Shown: positions 52,619 through 62,096 of the stretch, in pieces
Layout of the letters: each line of letters starts with the position of its first letter
Numbering within the stretch: position 1 is the first letter of the stretch
NCBI RefSeq assembly: GCF_009829325.1
Contig: NZ_VUOS01000001.1
Span: 372,001 to 436,000, forward strand
Source of the DNA: Nocardia sp. CY41
Lineage (GTDB): Bacteria; Actinomycetota; Actinomycetes; Mycobacteriales; Mycobacteriaceae
Direction: 5' to 3'
DNA: 64,000 nucleotides
Notes under the pieces: model-generated
The model's database searches: none
What the model was told of the DNA's origin: nothing
Seen by the model: the letters and a program-made list of their open reading frames with translations, nothing else
Made by a program: the position numbers and the translations under genes

Positions 52619-55291
52619 TCACCCCAGCCGACGCGGACCGGTGTCGAACCGACTCGGCTCCGGGCCGATACGGCCGCGTGCGTAGAGGATCTCCGCCGAA
52701 GTCGGCGAGGCCAGCACGGGGTCGAAGGACAACTCCCGCATCTCCGGCAGATCATCGAACAAAGCCGAAATGCGCTGAGCCAGCTCGGACAGGGCCGCCT
52801 TGTCCACGCGGGGGCTCGCCGGGGTCCCCGACAGCAGCGGCGCGGCCCGCGGTGCGTCGATCAGGGCCGTCGCCTCGTCGGCGGTCAACGGCAGCGCACG
52901 ATAGGCGCGGTCGCCGAGCAACTCGATGATCAGACCGGACAGGCCGAACTCGATCACCGAGCCGAACGAGGGATCGTCCTGCACTCGCAGGATGCAGCCG
53001 ACACCCTTGGTGGCCATCTTCTGGATGTGCAACACGGGGTCACCGCACAACTCCGCCAGGTCCGCGTATCCCTGCCGCACCGCTTCCGGTCGCCACAGAT
53101 CGAGCCGGACACCGGTGAGATCCGGTCTGCGCCGCCAGTGTTCGCCGGTCGCCTTGGCCGCCACCGGATAGCCGAGTTCCTCCGCGGCGGCGACCGCCTC
53201 CTCGGCATTGCTCACTTCCCGGAATTCCACGACCGAAATCCCATAGCAGGCAAGCAGTTCCACCGTCTCCAGATCGGTGAGCCGGCGACCACCCGACCCG
53301 GCCATCCAGTCGGCCACCAATTGGCGCGCGCGGTCGGTGTCGATACCCTGCGGGCGCACCACCGGCGACACAGGTCTGGTGCGCCATTCGGCGTAGCGCC
53401 GGACCCGGGCCAGAGCCCGTGCGGCGCGTTCGGGATCGGGATACGACGGGATCGACCCGTGCGCCGCCGCGGCTCCCGGACCGCGCACGGCGAGCAGGTT
53501 CGGAATCCCTTGTTCGGCCACGAACGTGGTGAGGATCGGTTTCCCCGCCTCGGGTACAGCGGCCGCCGCCGCGCGGATGGCGTCGGCGAAACCGGCGGTC
53601 GGCAGCGGAACCGGGGGAGCGAAAACCACGATCACGGCATCGGTCTCGTCGGACCGCAGGGCCGCGACCAGTGCGTCCAGGTACGCGCCCGGCGTCGCCT
53701 GCGGTCCCAGGTTCACCGGCTCGGCGACCTCGAGCCCCTCCCCCTGCGCCGCGTCGACGGCCAGCCAGTTGAGTGCCGTGCTGTTGCCGACGACCATCAA
53801 CCGTGAGCCGCGCGGCAGCGGCTGGTAGCCCAGCAGGGCTGCGCAGTCGAACAGTTCGGAGATCGAGTCGACCTGGACGATGCCCGCTTGGGCGAACAGA
53901 TCCCGCACGATCGAACGGTCCATGTCCCCCGCGGGCTGGGCGACCGAGCGGCCACTGCTCACCGCGACGATCGGTTTCGTCCGGGCGACCCGGCGCGCGA
54001 TTCGGGAGAACTTGCGCGGATTGCCGAAGCTCTCCAGGTAGAGCAGCACCACATCGGTGTCCGGGTCGCTGTCCCAGTACTGCAGCAGGTCGTTGCCGGA
54101 GACGTCGGCGCGGTTGCCCGCCGACACGAACGTCGACAACCCGAGATTGCGCGCCGCCGCCTCGCCCAGAATGGCCGCGCCCAGCGGCCCGGACTGGCAG
54201 AAGAACCCGATCCGCCCGCGCCCGGGCAGCACCGTGGCGAGCGTCGCGTTCATGGCGACCGCGGGGTCGGTGTTCGCGATGCCGAGCGCGCTCGGCCCGA
54301 CCACGCGCATGCCGTGACCACGCGCGGCCGCCACGAGTTCCCGTTCGGCTGCCGAACCCTCCTCGCCGGTCTCGCCGAATCCCGCGGTCAGCACCACAAG
54401 CCCTTTGACCCCTTTGGCCATGCAGTCGTCGAGCACGGATCCGATCGCCGCGGGCGGCACCGCGACCACGGCCAGATCGACCTCGTCGGGTATTTCCCGG
54501 ACCGTCGCGTAGGCCCGGACCCCGCGCACCGACTTGCGGTTCGGGTTCACCGGGAACACCGGCCCCTGGAACAGGCCCGACAGCAGATTCGACAGCACCG
54601 CACCGCCGACGCGCCCCGTCGCCGGGGTGGCCCCGATCACGGCGACCGACCGGGGAGTGAGCAGATTGCCCACGCTGCGCGCTTCCGAGGCGCGTTCGCG
54701 CGAATCACGGACCGACAGCAGCGCTTCGGTGGGGTCGATGGCGAATTCGAGGTGCAGCACCGAGCCGTCCCTGCTGCGCTCGACCTGATAGCCCGCGTCC
54801 CGGAACACCGTCACCATCACGGTGTTCTCCGCGAGTACCTCGGCGACGAAGGTCTCGATCTTGTTCTCGGCGGCGGCGCCGGCCAAGTGCTCCAGCAGGA
54901 TCGAGCCGAGCCCGCGCCCCTGGTGCCCGTCGGCCACCACGAACGCCACTTCCGCCGCGCGCGGGCCGTCCCGTTCCAGCAGTTCGTAGCGGCCCACCGC
55001 CACGATCGCCTCGCCCAGTTCCAGCACCAGCCCGACCCGGTCGTGATAGTCGACATGCGTGGTGCGGTGGAGATCCTTCGGCGAAATCCGGGGATATGGC
55101 CCGAAATAGCGCAGGTACCTGGTGCGATCCGACAGCGCGCTGTGGAAGTCCTGCAGCCGCTCGGCGTCTTCGGGTGTGATCGGCCGCAGCCGGACGACGC
55201 CGCCGTCGGAGGCCAGCACGTCCGCGAACCAGTGCTGCGGCGGCGGAGGCGGGGTCGCGGGGGTGTCCGAGGTAGCGGGAAAGTCAGTCAC
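52619..55291 (-). CDS. GNAT acetyltransferase fused to an NDP-forming acyl-CoA synthetase-like domain
   Basis: 890 residues. Residues about 25-185 are a GNAT domain (RLRPITPEDAERLQDFHSAL, VADGHQGRGLGSILLEHLAG with the acetyl-CoA loop Q-G-R-G-L-G). Residues about 205-890 resemble NDP-forming acyl-CoA synthetases (CoA-binding SVAVIGATPATGRVGGAVLS, and a late ATP-grasp part). The catalytic-His segment seems missing (GRSVAQPAGDMDRSIVR), as in regulatory protein acetyltransferases. GNAT first, synthetase second is the order reported for Streptomyces PatA. It probably acetylates lysines such as those of acyl-CoA synthetases. GTG 55291 overlaps the deacetylase stop by eight bases. Confidence 0.85.
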   Translation of the reverse strand: MTDFPATSDTPATPPPPPQHWFADVLASDGGVVRLRPITPEDAERLQDFHSALSDRTRYLRYFGPYPRISPKDLHRTTHVDYHDRVGLVLELGEAIVAVGRYELLERDGPRAAEVAFVVADGHQGRGLGSILLEHLAGAAAENKIETFVAEVLAENTVMVTVFRDAGYQVERSRDGSVLHLEFAIDPTEALLSVRDSRERASEARSVGNLLTPRSVAVIGATPATGRVGGAVLSNLLSGLFQGPVFPVNPNRKSVRGVRAYATVREIPDEVDLAVVAVPPAAIGSVLDDCMAKGVKGLVVLTAGFGETGEEGSAAERELVAAARGHGMRVVGPSALGIANTDPAVAMNATLATVLPGRGRIGFFCQSGPLGAAILGEAAARNLGLSTFVSAGNRADVSGNDLLQYWDSDPDTDVVLLYLESFGNPRKFSRIARRVARTKPIVAVSSGRSVAQPAGDMDRSIVRDLFAQAGIVQVDSISELFDCAALLGYQPLPRGSRLMVVGNSTALNWLAVDAAQGEGLEVAEPVNLGPQATPGAYLDALVAALRSDETDAVIVVFAPPVPLPTAGFADAIRAAAAAVPEAGKPILTTFVAEQGIPNLLAVRGPGAAAAHGSIPSYPDPERAARALARVRRYAEWRTRPVSPVVRPQGIDTDRARQLVADWMAGSGGRRLTDLETVELLACYGISVVEFREVSNAEEAVAAAEELGYPVAAKATGEHWRRRPDLTGVRLDLWRPEAVRQGYADLAELCGDPVLHIQKMATKGVGCILRVQDDPSFGSVIEFGLSGLIIELLGDRAYRALPLTADEATALIDAPRAAPLLSGTPASPRVDKAALSELAQRISALFDDLPEMRELSFDPVLASPTSAEILYARGRIGPEPSRFDTGPRRLG

Positions 55292-56555
55292 GAGGGTCCT
55301 CCGGGTCCAGTCCCAGCAACCCGAAAGTCGCTCGGCGGGTGGCCAGCACAGCCATGTCGACGGCACGTTGGGCGCGGTCGACCCGCGCGTCACCGGTCTC
55401 GCCGGTACCGCCGGGGCCGTCCCACGGACGGTAGGCGACGTCGCCGCCGTCGCCCATCGTGCGCGGCGGGTCGGCTCGCGGCGCCGCCGCGCGGATCGTG
55501 TCGATCCAATCCTGCGGTATCGGCGTCGCGGGGTCGACGGCCCGGTCCAACGCGGTGGCCAGCAGATGGGTCCAGGCCCGCGGCACCACGCGGACCAGGC
55601 CGTACCCGCCGCCCCCGACGGCAAGCCAGCGACCTTCGGCATACCGATCGGCGAGGTCGCGCATGGCGCGGAAGGCCGCGCGCTGTCCGTCTACGGTGAG
55701 TTCCAGATCGGCCAGCGGGTCTTCGCGATGGGTGTCCACCCCGCACTGGCTGACCACGATCTGCGGCCCGAACGCCGCCACCGCGCCGGGCACCACGGCG
55801 TGGAAACCGCGTAGCCATTGCGCGTCCCGGGTGCCGGGCAACAGCGGCAGATTGATCGCGGTGCCCTCCCCCGCGCCCGCGCCGGTCTCCTCCGGCCAAC
55901 CGGTATTGGGCCACAGGGTGGCCGGATGCTGGTGCAGCGAGATGGTGAGCACCCGGGGGTCCGCGTAGAAAGCGTGCTGCACGCCGTCGCCGTGGTGAAC
56001 GTCCACGTCGATGTAGGCGATCCGGTCGAAACCGTGGTCCAGCAGCCAGGAGATGGCCACCGCCGGGTCGTTGTACACGCAGAAACCCGCCGCCGAATCG
56101 GGCATCGCGTGATGCATGCCGCCGCCGATGCTCACCGCTCGCTTGCTGCGCCCCTCCGCGATCGCCCTGGCCGCGGCCAGGGTGCCGCCGACGATCGTGG
56201 ACGCGGCATGGTGCATCCGCGGAAACACCGGATTGTCCGGGGAACCGAGGCCGTAGGGCGGGGCGGCAGGCGAACCCACCGGCGGCACGGCGCGTTCCAC
56301 CGCGTCGAGGTAGTCGGGCGTGTGGATGCGCAGCAGCTCCGGGCGGCCTGCCTCGGCGGGTTCGAGCAGTTCGACACCCTCGAGCAAGCCGAGGCTCTCC
56401 GCCAGCGCCATGGTGAACTTGAGGCGTGCGGGCTGCATCGGATGCTCCGGCGTCCAGGCGTAATCCAGGAACCGTTCGGTCCAGACGACCGTCGCGGGCC
56501 TGCTCGGTGCGGGCGGGATCGGCGTCCGCGGTTCGCCGCGCGGTGCAGTGGCCAT
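55284..56555 (-). CDS. AcuC-type acetoin utilization / histone-deacetylase family protein
   Basis: 423 residues of the zinc-dependent class I/II deacetylase fold: HHAMPDSAAGFCVYNDPAVA, the metal site DVDVHHGDGVQ, SQCGVDTHREDPLADLEL and GGGGYGL. It removes acetyl groups from lysines or small molecules. It is upstream of, and overlaps, the acetyltransferase gene, so the two opposing activities are co-expressed. ATG 56555 has TAGCGT ending 8 bases upstream. It is divergent from ideR. Confidence 0.9.
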   Translation of the reverse strand: MATAPRGEPRTPIPPAPSRPATVVWTERFLDYAWTPEHPMQPARLKFTMALAESLGLLEGVELLEPAEAGRPELLRIHTPDYLDAVERAVPPVGSPAAPPYGLGSPDNPVFPRMHHAASTIVGGTLAAARAIAEGRSKRAVSIGGGMHHAMPDSAAGFCVYNDPAVAISWLLDHGFDRIAYIDVDVHHGDGVQHAFYADPRVLTISLHQHPATLWPNTGWPEETGAGAGEGTAINLPLLPGTRDAQWLRGFHAVVPGAVAAFGPQIVVSQCGVDTHREDPLADLELTVDGQRAAFRAMRDLADRYAEGRWLAVGGGGYGLVRVVPRAWTHLLATALDRAVDPATPIPQDWIDTIRAAAPRADPPRTMGDGGDVAYRPWDGPGGTGETGDARVDRAQRAVDMAVLATRRATFGLLGLDPEDPRD

Positions 56556-56562
56556 GATCGCA

Positions 56563-56568
56563 ACGCTA
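56563..56568 (-). promoter_or_regulatory. -10 element (TAGCGT) for leaderless acuC-like gene
   Basis: On the minus strand TAGCGT ends 8 bases before the ATG at 56555. Confidence 0.55.
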
Positions 56569-56733
56569 GCGGGAAGCAAGGAACCCCGCGAAACGTTCCT
56601 ATGCAGTACAAATACAAGAAAGACGCTCGCGGCCGCCTGCCGTGCGCCGATCGGGCCCCGCAATGCCGCCGGAGATGTCGTGCGCAGCGTGGAGCGACAC
56701 GATCCGGCACACGGGGGTGCCGTCGTGCGTGGG

Positions 56734-56739
56734 TAGAAT
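56734..56739 (+). promoter_or_regulatory. -10 element (TAGAAT) of ideR
   Basis: TAGAAT lies 24 bases before GTG 56763 with AAGGGG between, so ideR has a short leader with a ribosome site. Confidence 0.5.
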
Positions 56740-56762
56740 TCGTGCCGACGAAGGGGTAACAG

Positions 56763-57449
56763 GTGAAGGATCTGGTCGACACCACGGAGATGTATCTCCG
56801 TACCATCTACGACCTCGAGGAGGAGGGCGTGGTGCCCCTGCGCGCCCGGATCGCCGAGCGCCTCGAACAGAGCGGCCCCACCGTCAGCCAGACCGTCGCC
56901 CGGATGGAGCGCGACGGTCTGCTGCTGGTCGCCGGCGACCGTCATCTGGAGCTGACCGAGAAGGGGCGCAGCATGGCCGTCGCCGTCATGCGCAAGCACC
57001 GGCTGGCCGAACGCCTGCTCGTCGACATCATCGGCCTCGACTGGCAGAACGTGCACGCGGAGGCCTGTCGCTGGGAGCACGTCATGAGTGAGGACGTCGA
57101 GCGCCGCCTGGTCGAGGTGCTCAACCACCCCACCACCTCCCCCTACGGCAACCCCATCCCCGGTCTGGACGAACTCGGCATCATTCCGCCCGCCGCCGCC
57201 GACGAGACGCTGCTGCGCCTGTCCGACCTGCCGCACGGCCAGCAGCACGCCGTCGTCGTGCGCAGGCTCGCCGAGCACATCCAGACCGACCCCGAGGTCA
57301 TCGGCCGGCTGCGTGAGGCGGGCGTGGTGCCCGACGCCCGCGTCACGGTGGAGACGAAGGCCGGTTCGGTGGTCATCACGGTGCCCGGCCACGACGGCTT
57401 CGAACTGCCCGACGAGATGGCGCACGCCGTCCAGGTGAAGCTGGCCTGA
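56763..57449 (+). CDS. ideR: Iron-dependent repressor IdeR (DtxR family)
   Basis: 228 residues. IdeR with Fe2+ represses siderophore genes and activates iron storage. The N-terminal HTH (ARIAERLEQSGPTVSQTVAR) and metal sites are complete: Met10, His79, Glu83, His98, Cys102, Glu105, His106, numbered as in DtxR/IdeR. The C-terminal SH3-like domain (ARVTVETKAGSVVITV) follows. GTG 56763 has AAGGGG upstream. galE starts four bases after its stop, suggesting an operon. Confidence 0.97.
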   Translation: MKDLVDTTEMYLRTIYDLEEEGVVPLRARIAERLEQSGPTVSQTVARMERDGLLLVAGDRHLELTEKGRSMAVAVMRKHRLAERLLVDIIGLDWQNVHAEACRWEHVMSEDVERRLVEVLNHPTTSPYGNPIPGLDELGIIPPAAADETLLRLSDLPHGQQHAVVVRRLAEHIQTDPEVIGRLREAGVVPDARVTVETKAGSVVITVPGHDGFELPDEMAHAVQVKLA

Positions 57450-57452
57450 CAC

Positions 57453-58433
57453 GTGAAACTTCTCGTCACAGGGGGCGCGGGCTACGTCGGCGGCGTCTGC
57501 GCCCAGGTTCTGCTGGAAGCCGGCCACGAAGTGGTCGTGGTCGACGATCTGTCCACCGGTAATGCCGAGGGCGTCCCTTCCGCCGCCCGGTTCGTCCAGG
57601 GTGACGTGGCGGTCGCCGCGCCCGCGCTGCTGGATTCCGAACCCTTCGACGGAGTCCTGCATTTCGCGGCGCAGTCGCTGGTCGGCGAGTCGGTGCAGCA
57701 GCCGGAGAAGTACTGGCACGGCAATGTGGTGAAGACGTTCGAGTTGCTGGAGGCCATGCGGCGCGCGGGCACGCCGCGGCTGGTCTTCTCCTCCACCGCG
57801 GCGGTCTACGGGGAACCGGAACAGGTGCCGATCACCGAGGACGCCCCGACCCGACCGACCAATCCGTACGGCGCGTCGAAGCTGGCCATCGACCACGCCA
57901 TCACCTCCTACGCGATCGCGCACGGGCTGGCGGCGACCAGCCTGCGGTATTTCAACGTCGCGGGCGCCTACGGCGGGCTGGGCGAGAACCGGGTGGTGGA
58001 AACACATCTCATCCCGCTCGTGCTGCAGGTCGCTGCCGGGCACCGCAAGGCGATCTCGGTCTTCGGCACCGATTGGCCCACCCACGACGGCACCGCGGTG
58101 CGCGACTACATTCACATCCGCGACCTCGCCGAGGCCCATCTGCTGGCCTTGGCGACCGCGGAAGCGGGCACCCACCGGATCTACAATCTCGGCAGTGGTA
58201 CCGGATTCTCCGTTCGCGAGGTGATCTCGGCCTGCGAGCGCGTCACCGGCCTGTCGATCGCCGCGCAGGACGCGCCCCGCCGCCCCGGTGACCCGGCGAC
58301 GCTGATCGCGTCCAGCGAGCGTGCCATCGCCGAACTCGGCTGGCGCCCCGAGCACAACGATCTCGACGAGATCGTCACCGACGCCTGGGCTTTCCTTCAG
58401 TCGCTCGGCGCCCGCGCACACAGCGCCAAGTAA
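57453..58433 (+). CDS. galE: UDP-glucose 4-epimerase GalE
   Basis: 326 residues, extended SDR. NAD site [14 protein letters not shown] at the start, GDV, catalytic Ser114 (FSSTAAVYG) and Tyr139-x3-Lys143 (NPYGASK) are intact; [14 protein letters not shown] follows. It interconverts UDP-glucose and UDP-galactose, the precursor of galactofuranose in arabinogalactan. GTG 57453 lies four bases from the ideR stop. Substrate breadth cannot be judged. Confidence 0.9.
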   Translation: MKLLVTGGAGYVGGVCAQVLLEAGHEVVVVDDLSTGNAEGVPSAARFVQGDVAVAAPALLDSEPFDGVLHFAAQSLVGESVQQPEKYWHGNVVKTFELLEAMRRAGTPRLVFSSTAAVYGEPEQVPITEDAPTRPTNPYGASKLAIDHAITSYAIAHGLAATSLRYFNVAGAYGGLGENRVVETHLIPLVLQVAAGHRKAISVFGTDWPTHDGTAVRDYIHIRDLAEAHLLALATAEAGTHRIYNLGSGTGFSVREVISACERVTGLSIAAQDAPRRPGDPATLIASSERAIAELGWRPEHNDLDEIVTDAWAFLQSLGARAHSAK

Positions 58434-58447
58434 CCGGCTCCACCGTG

Positions 58448-58474
58448 CCCGAGTCGGTTCCGCACCGACTCGGG
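58448..58474 (+). terminator. Intrinsic terminator of galE
   Basis: A perfect 11-bp stem (CCCGAGTCGGT / ACCGACTCGGG) with loop TCCGC starts 15 bases after the galE stop. It lacks a U-tract, as is common in actinobacteria. Confidence 0.75.
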
Positions 58475-58609
58475 CCGCCGAGACCGCATCACCGCACCGG
58501 AGCCGGGACCGTCGCGACGCCGTGTGCCCGGCGGAGGCACTCTGCCTCGCGAAGTCTCCGGAGCCGGTAGGAATCGCCGACTGTCCACCGCCGACCCTTG
58601 TCTCCGGCT

Positions 58610-59962
58610 TCACGACGACGGTGTGCCGAGGTCGACGCCGAGACCGGCGGCGGTCCGATAGCCACTGTGCGCGAGCCGCCGCATCTGTTCCGGACGCATG
58701 CCCAGGCGCAGCGAGGTGTCCAGCAGCAGTGCCATCGGGTGACCCGGATCCGCTTCCAGCGCGGCGTCCAGCGCGATGCCCGCCAGCGGCCCGTCGCCAC
58801 GGACGTAGGCGCTGTATCCGAGCAGAGCGGCCGCCTCGGCGCGGTCCGTGCCCGACAGCGCGCGGGTCAGCGCCGCCCACACCACCTCGGCCGCGGCGGC
58901 GTGGTCTCCCACCGCCAAGGCGAACATCGTGTCCCGCACCGCCCGATCACGCAGGGACGCGGCCATTTCGGCCAACTCCGGCGCCAGGAGCTCGGCGCCC
59001 GAAGCGGTGTTGGCGATCTGCCACAACATGTGCTCGAGCGCTTGCCTGCTGTACCCGATCGGATCACCGCGACGCGCCGCCACCGCGTAGCGCTCGCGAG
59101 CGCGCGCGACCGCGTCCGCAAGATGCGCCGCCACCTCGGCCCGCGCGACCGGATCCGGCGCGACCAGAGCGGTCAGCTCGGAGCGCGAACCGCGGATCGG
59201 CCTGCCGTCCAGCACATGGCTCAGCGTCACCAGGGAGGCCGCCGGGTCCCGCAGCACCCCGCGCCGTCGCGGTCCCGTCACCGTCCACCAGCGCTGCCCA
59301 GCGGCGATCGACCGCACCGCCCACACTCTCGCGAGGGAGATGTCACACGCGGCCAACCGCCTGCCGAGCGAGCCGACCAGCACGTCGAATCGACCGGCCA
59401 CGCACGCGGGCCGGTCGTCGCCGGCTTCGGGCTCGACAGCGCGTTCGTCGACGAGGACGGCCAGGACCTCGGCCGCCTCATCGTGCGCACAGATCCGCGC
59501 GATCGCGGACGCCAAGGTCGCGCCACGTACCCGCCGCCCGCCGGGCGAATCCAGATCGAACCGCACCACCACGTCGACGATCGCACCACCGCCCGCAGCG
59601 TGCCGTAGGACGAGCACGACCACCGACCGTTCCGGGGTGAAGCCCAACATCGCGGGCACGGCGGCGATCAACTCCGCCGGGTCGTCCACACACACGGCCT
59701 GCTCCGGGGAATTCCGGAACGGCGGAGGATCGTCGCGGCAGCGGACATCCCGCGCCGGTCGGCTGGAGTGCCACACAGTCGGCCCGTTCGCCGCCGCATG
59801 CGAAACAGATTCCGCCACAGTCTTTTCGGCACCGGTGACTTGCACCGTGGCCGCCGGTGGAGCGCCGCATGTCGATCGAGCGTCTATGCCTGCGCCCAGC
59901 CGGAGGACGCCGTCCATGCCCGCACTTCTCGCGTCGACCGGTCCGGAAGAGGAAGTTGTCAT
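58610..59962 (-). CDS. DUF4192 family protein
   Basis: About 450 residues. The conserved domain begins near PEQAVCVDDPAELIAAVPAM and continues with LGFTPERSVVVLVLRH, DEAAEVLAVLVDERAVE, LVTLSHVLDGRPI and the late GYSAYVRGDGPLAGIALDAAL. The family is restricted to actinobacteria, and its function is unknown. The N-terminal 110 residues are poorly conserved and several starts are possible (59962, 59917, or GTGs nearer the domain). Position corresponds to Rv2712c. Confidence 0.78.
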   Translation of the reverse strand: MTTSSSGPVDARSAGMDGVLRLGAGIDARSTCGAPPAATVQVTGAEKTVAESVSHAAANGPTVWHSSRPARDVRCRDDPPPFRNSPEQAVCVDDPAELIAAVPAMLGFTPERSVVVLVLRHAAGGGAIVDVVVRFDLDSPGGRRVRGATLASAIARICAHDEAAEVLAVLVDERAVEPEAGDDRPACVAGRFDVLVGSLGRRLAACDISLARVWAVRSIAAGQRWWTVTGPRRRGVLRDPAASLVTLSHVLDGRPIRGSRSELTALVAPDPVARAEVAAHLADAVARARERYAVAARRGDPIGYSRQALEHMLWQIANTASGAELLAPELAEMAASLRDRAVRDTMFALAVGDHAAAAEVVWAALTRALSGTDRAEAAALLGYSAYVRGDGPLAGIALDAALEADPGHPMALLLDTSLRLGMRPEQMRRLAHSGYRTAAGLGVDLGTPSS

Positions 59963-60115
59963 GCACCGACGATGCGGGGCGCCGGTCACCCGACCCGGAC
60001 GCCGACCTGGCCGTTCACCCGCCCTGGGGAAATCGATTCGCGCTGTGCACCACTCGACCGACACCGTGCACGGACCGCGATTCGTGTCGGTGCCGCCTGC
60101 TACCGTGCCGTCCCG

Positions 60116-60820
60116 CTATCGTTCGCGCACTTCGCGCACAGCGGTGGCGAACAGCGCGTCCAGCGCGGGGATATCCGGTTCGTCCTCGGCGAAAGACATG
60201 TAGGTCACCGTGATCCGCACATCCCCGGACTGCGCGACGCGGGTGCGCATGGATTGGGTCAGCCGCGCGCCACCGGATTCCGGCCGCACGGTCCTGCGCA
60301 GCGAGAGGGCGTCGTCGGCGTCGATCGGCGGCGGCGACTCCAGCTCGGTCGTCACGGTGGTGGCGGCGCCGGCCCGGTTCACCCGCACCGATCCGCACTG
60401 CCCCAGCCGGTCGCGCAGCGCAGCCAACGGCTCGCCGGTGCGGGTCAATTCGACGGTCAGTGTCGCGCGCGTGACGTCGTCCGTGCCGACCGCCATCGCG
60501 GCGTGATCCGGTCCGTAGTCCTGACTCGGCGGCACGCACCTGCTGGGCTGGACGTTCGCACCGCGGCCCATGCCGTCCAGGTCGCCCGCCGCCTGTGCCA
60601 CGGCCTCCTGGGGCAGCACCACCGCCGTGTACGGCGCGGGGAACTGCGCCGGATCCGGCAGCAGTGTCGGCAGTTCTGCGCTCACGTGCCTGGTCACCGT
60701 GGTCGGCGCCGACGAAACCGGGCGCCCCGATACCGTCGACCCGCAGCCTGCCAGCAGCACCGCGCAGATCAGGGGTGCCACCCGGGCCGGCCGCATGCGC
60801 TTCGAATCCGCCACGGTCAC
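60116..60820 (-). CDS. Putative lipoprotein (DUF5642-like)
   Basis: About 234 residues. From GTG 60820 the N-terminus has RVAPLICAVLLAGCGST, a lipobox with Cys about residue 22, so it is probably a surface lipoprotein. The mature part (VLPQEAVAQAAGDLDGMGRG, CVPPSQDYGPDHAAM, SVRVNRAGAATTVTTEL) resembles sensor-like or DUF5642-type domains of mycobacterial lipoproteins, but I am not certain. GTG 60814 is an alternative start. It is upstream of the DUF4192 gene on the same strand. Confidence 0.7.
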   Translation of the reverse strand: MTVADSKRMRPARVAPLICAVLLAGCGSTVSGRPVSSAPTTVTRHVSAELPTLLPDPAQFPAPYTAVVLPQEAVAQAAGDLDGMGRGANVQPSRCVPPSQDYGPDHAAMAVGTDDVTRATLTVELTRTGEPLAALRDRLGQCGSVRVNRAGAATTVTTELESPPPIDADDALSLRRTVRPESGGARLTQSMRTRVAQSGDVRITVTYMSFAEDEPDIPALDALFATAVREVRER

Positions 60821-61097
60821 ACCCCCACTGTGCCAAACTCCTGGTGTCCAGTCGGCGATGCCACGCCGCCGGGCCGGGAATGCGCGAGCCACCGATGCTG
60901 TTGCCTCGGAGTATGGGTCGGTGTCCGGCCGTGCGCGGTGACCGCCACGGCATGGGGGACAATGGACCGTGGTCCCCGGTTCGGACGACCCGCTCGCTCG
61001 CACCACCACCAGCGGTGGTGAACGACCGGGCAGGCAACCACACTGGCGCGTGCGGTACGCGTCCGGGCCGCAGGAGCCGCGCAGGAAGGAGTACGCG

Positions 61098-62033
61098 ATG
61101 GACTACGAGTCGCGAATGTACGAATTGGAGTTTCCCGCTCCGCAGCTGTCGTCGGCCGACGGCGCGGGCCCGGTCCTGGTGCACGGGCTGGAAGGTTTCA
61201 CCGACGCCGGGCATGCGGTGCGTTTGGCGACCACGCATCTGCGCGAGAGCCTCGAGAGTGAACTCGTCGCCTCCTTCGATGTGGACGAGCTGCTGGACTA
61301 CCGGTCGCGACGTCCGCTCATGACCTTCAAGACCGACCACTTCTCCGAGTACGCCGAGCCGGAACTCAATCTCTGGGCCTTGCGCGACACCGCGGGGACT
61401 CCGTTCTTGTTGCTCGCGGGTCTGGAACCGGACCTACGCTGGGAGAAGTTCACCACCGCGGTGCGGTTGCTCGCCGAACAGCTGGGCGTGCGACGCAGCA
61501 TCGGTCTGAGCGCCATTCCGATGGCGATCCCGCACACTCGCCCGCTCGGCGTCACCGCGCATTCCTCCAACCGCGACCTGATCTCCGACCACCAGCGGTG
61601 GCCGGGCGAACTCCAGGTACCGGGCAGCGCGTCGTCGCTGCTGGAATTCCGCATGGCGCAGCACGGGCACGAGTCGGTCGGGTTCTCGGTGCACGTGCCG
61701 CACTACTTGGCGCAGACCGCCTACCCGGAGGCCGCGCAGACGCTGCTGGAGAACGTCGCGGACAACGCGGGCCTGGAGTTCCCGCTGGCCGCGCTGGGCG
61801 AGGCCGCCGCGCGGGTGCGCGAACAGGTCAACGAGCACATCGCGGGCAACGTCGAGGTGGAGACGGTCGTGCACGCGTTGGAGCGGCAGTACGACAGCTT
61901 CGTCACCGCGCAGGAACGGCAGTCGAGCCTGCTGGTGGGTGACGGCGAGTTGCCGAGCGGTGACGAGCTGGGCGCCGAGTTCGAGCGATTCCTCGCCGAG
62001 CAGAGCCGCAACAAGGACGACGAGCAGGACTGA
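61098..62033 (+). CDS. PAC2 (proteasome assembly chaperone-like) family protein
   Basis: 311 residues. The family features are YELEFPAPQLSSADGAGPVL, VHGLEGFTDAGHAVRLAT, LLAGLEPDLRWEKFTTAVRL and MAIPHTRPLGVTAHSS. In actinobacteria these are trimeric proteins related to eukaryotic PAC2; their role is not settled. ATG 61098 has AAGGAG upstream. It corresponds to Rv2714. Confidence 0.88.
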   Translation: MDYESRMYELEFPAPQLSSADGAGPVLVHGLEGFTDAGHAVRLATTHLRESLESELVASFDVDELLDYRSRRPLMTFKTDHFSEYAEPELNLWALRDTAGTPFLLLAGLEPDLRWEKFTTAVRLLAEQLGVRRSIGLSAIPMAIPHTRPLGVTAHSSNRDLISDHQRWPGELQVPGSASSLLEFRMAQHGHESVGFSVHVPHYLAQTAYPEAAQTLLENVADNAGLEFPLAALGEAAARVREQVNEHIAGNVEVETVVHALERQYDSFVTAQERQSSLLVGDGELPSGDELGAEFERFLAEQSRNKDDEQD

Positions 62034-62083
62034 CCCGCGCCGGGTCCCGATCGCCCCTGCACGCGTGCCCACCGGTGAGGCCG

Positions 62084-62089
62084 TAGGGT
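62084..62089 (+). promoter_or_regulatory. -10 element (TAGGGT) for leaderless helicase gene
   Basis: TAGGGT ends 8 bases before the GTG at 62097. Confidence 0.55.
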
Positions 62090-62096
62090 GGTCGGA

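Noticed and set aside
52619..55642. 1007-residue version of the acetyltransferase
   Set aside because: The first 117 residues overlap the deacetylase coding region in the same strand and have no domain; GTG 55291 fits better.
55284..58880. 1198-residue minus-strand frame extending upstream of the deacetylase
   Set aside because: Only the last 423 residues look like protein; the rest is antisense to ideR and galE, which are clear genes.
60958..61035. CACCACC/GGTGGTG hairpin before the PAC2 gene as a riboswitch
   Set aside because: A single short stem with no conserved core; no known riboswitch pattern fits.
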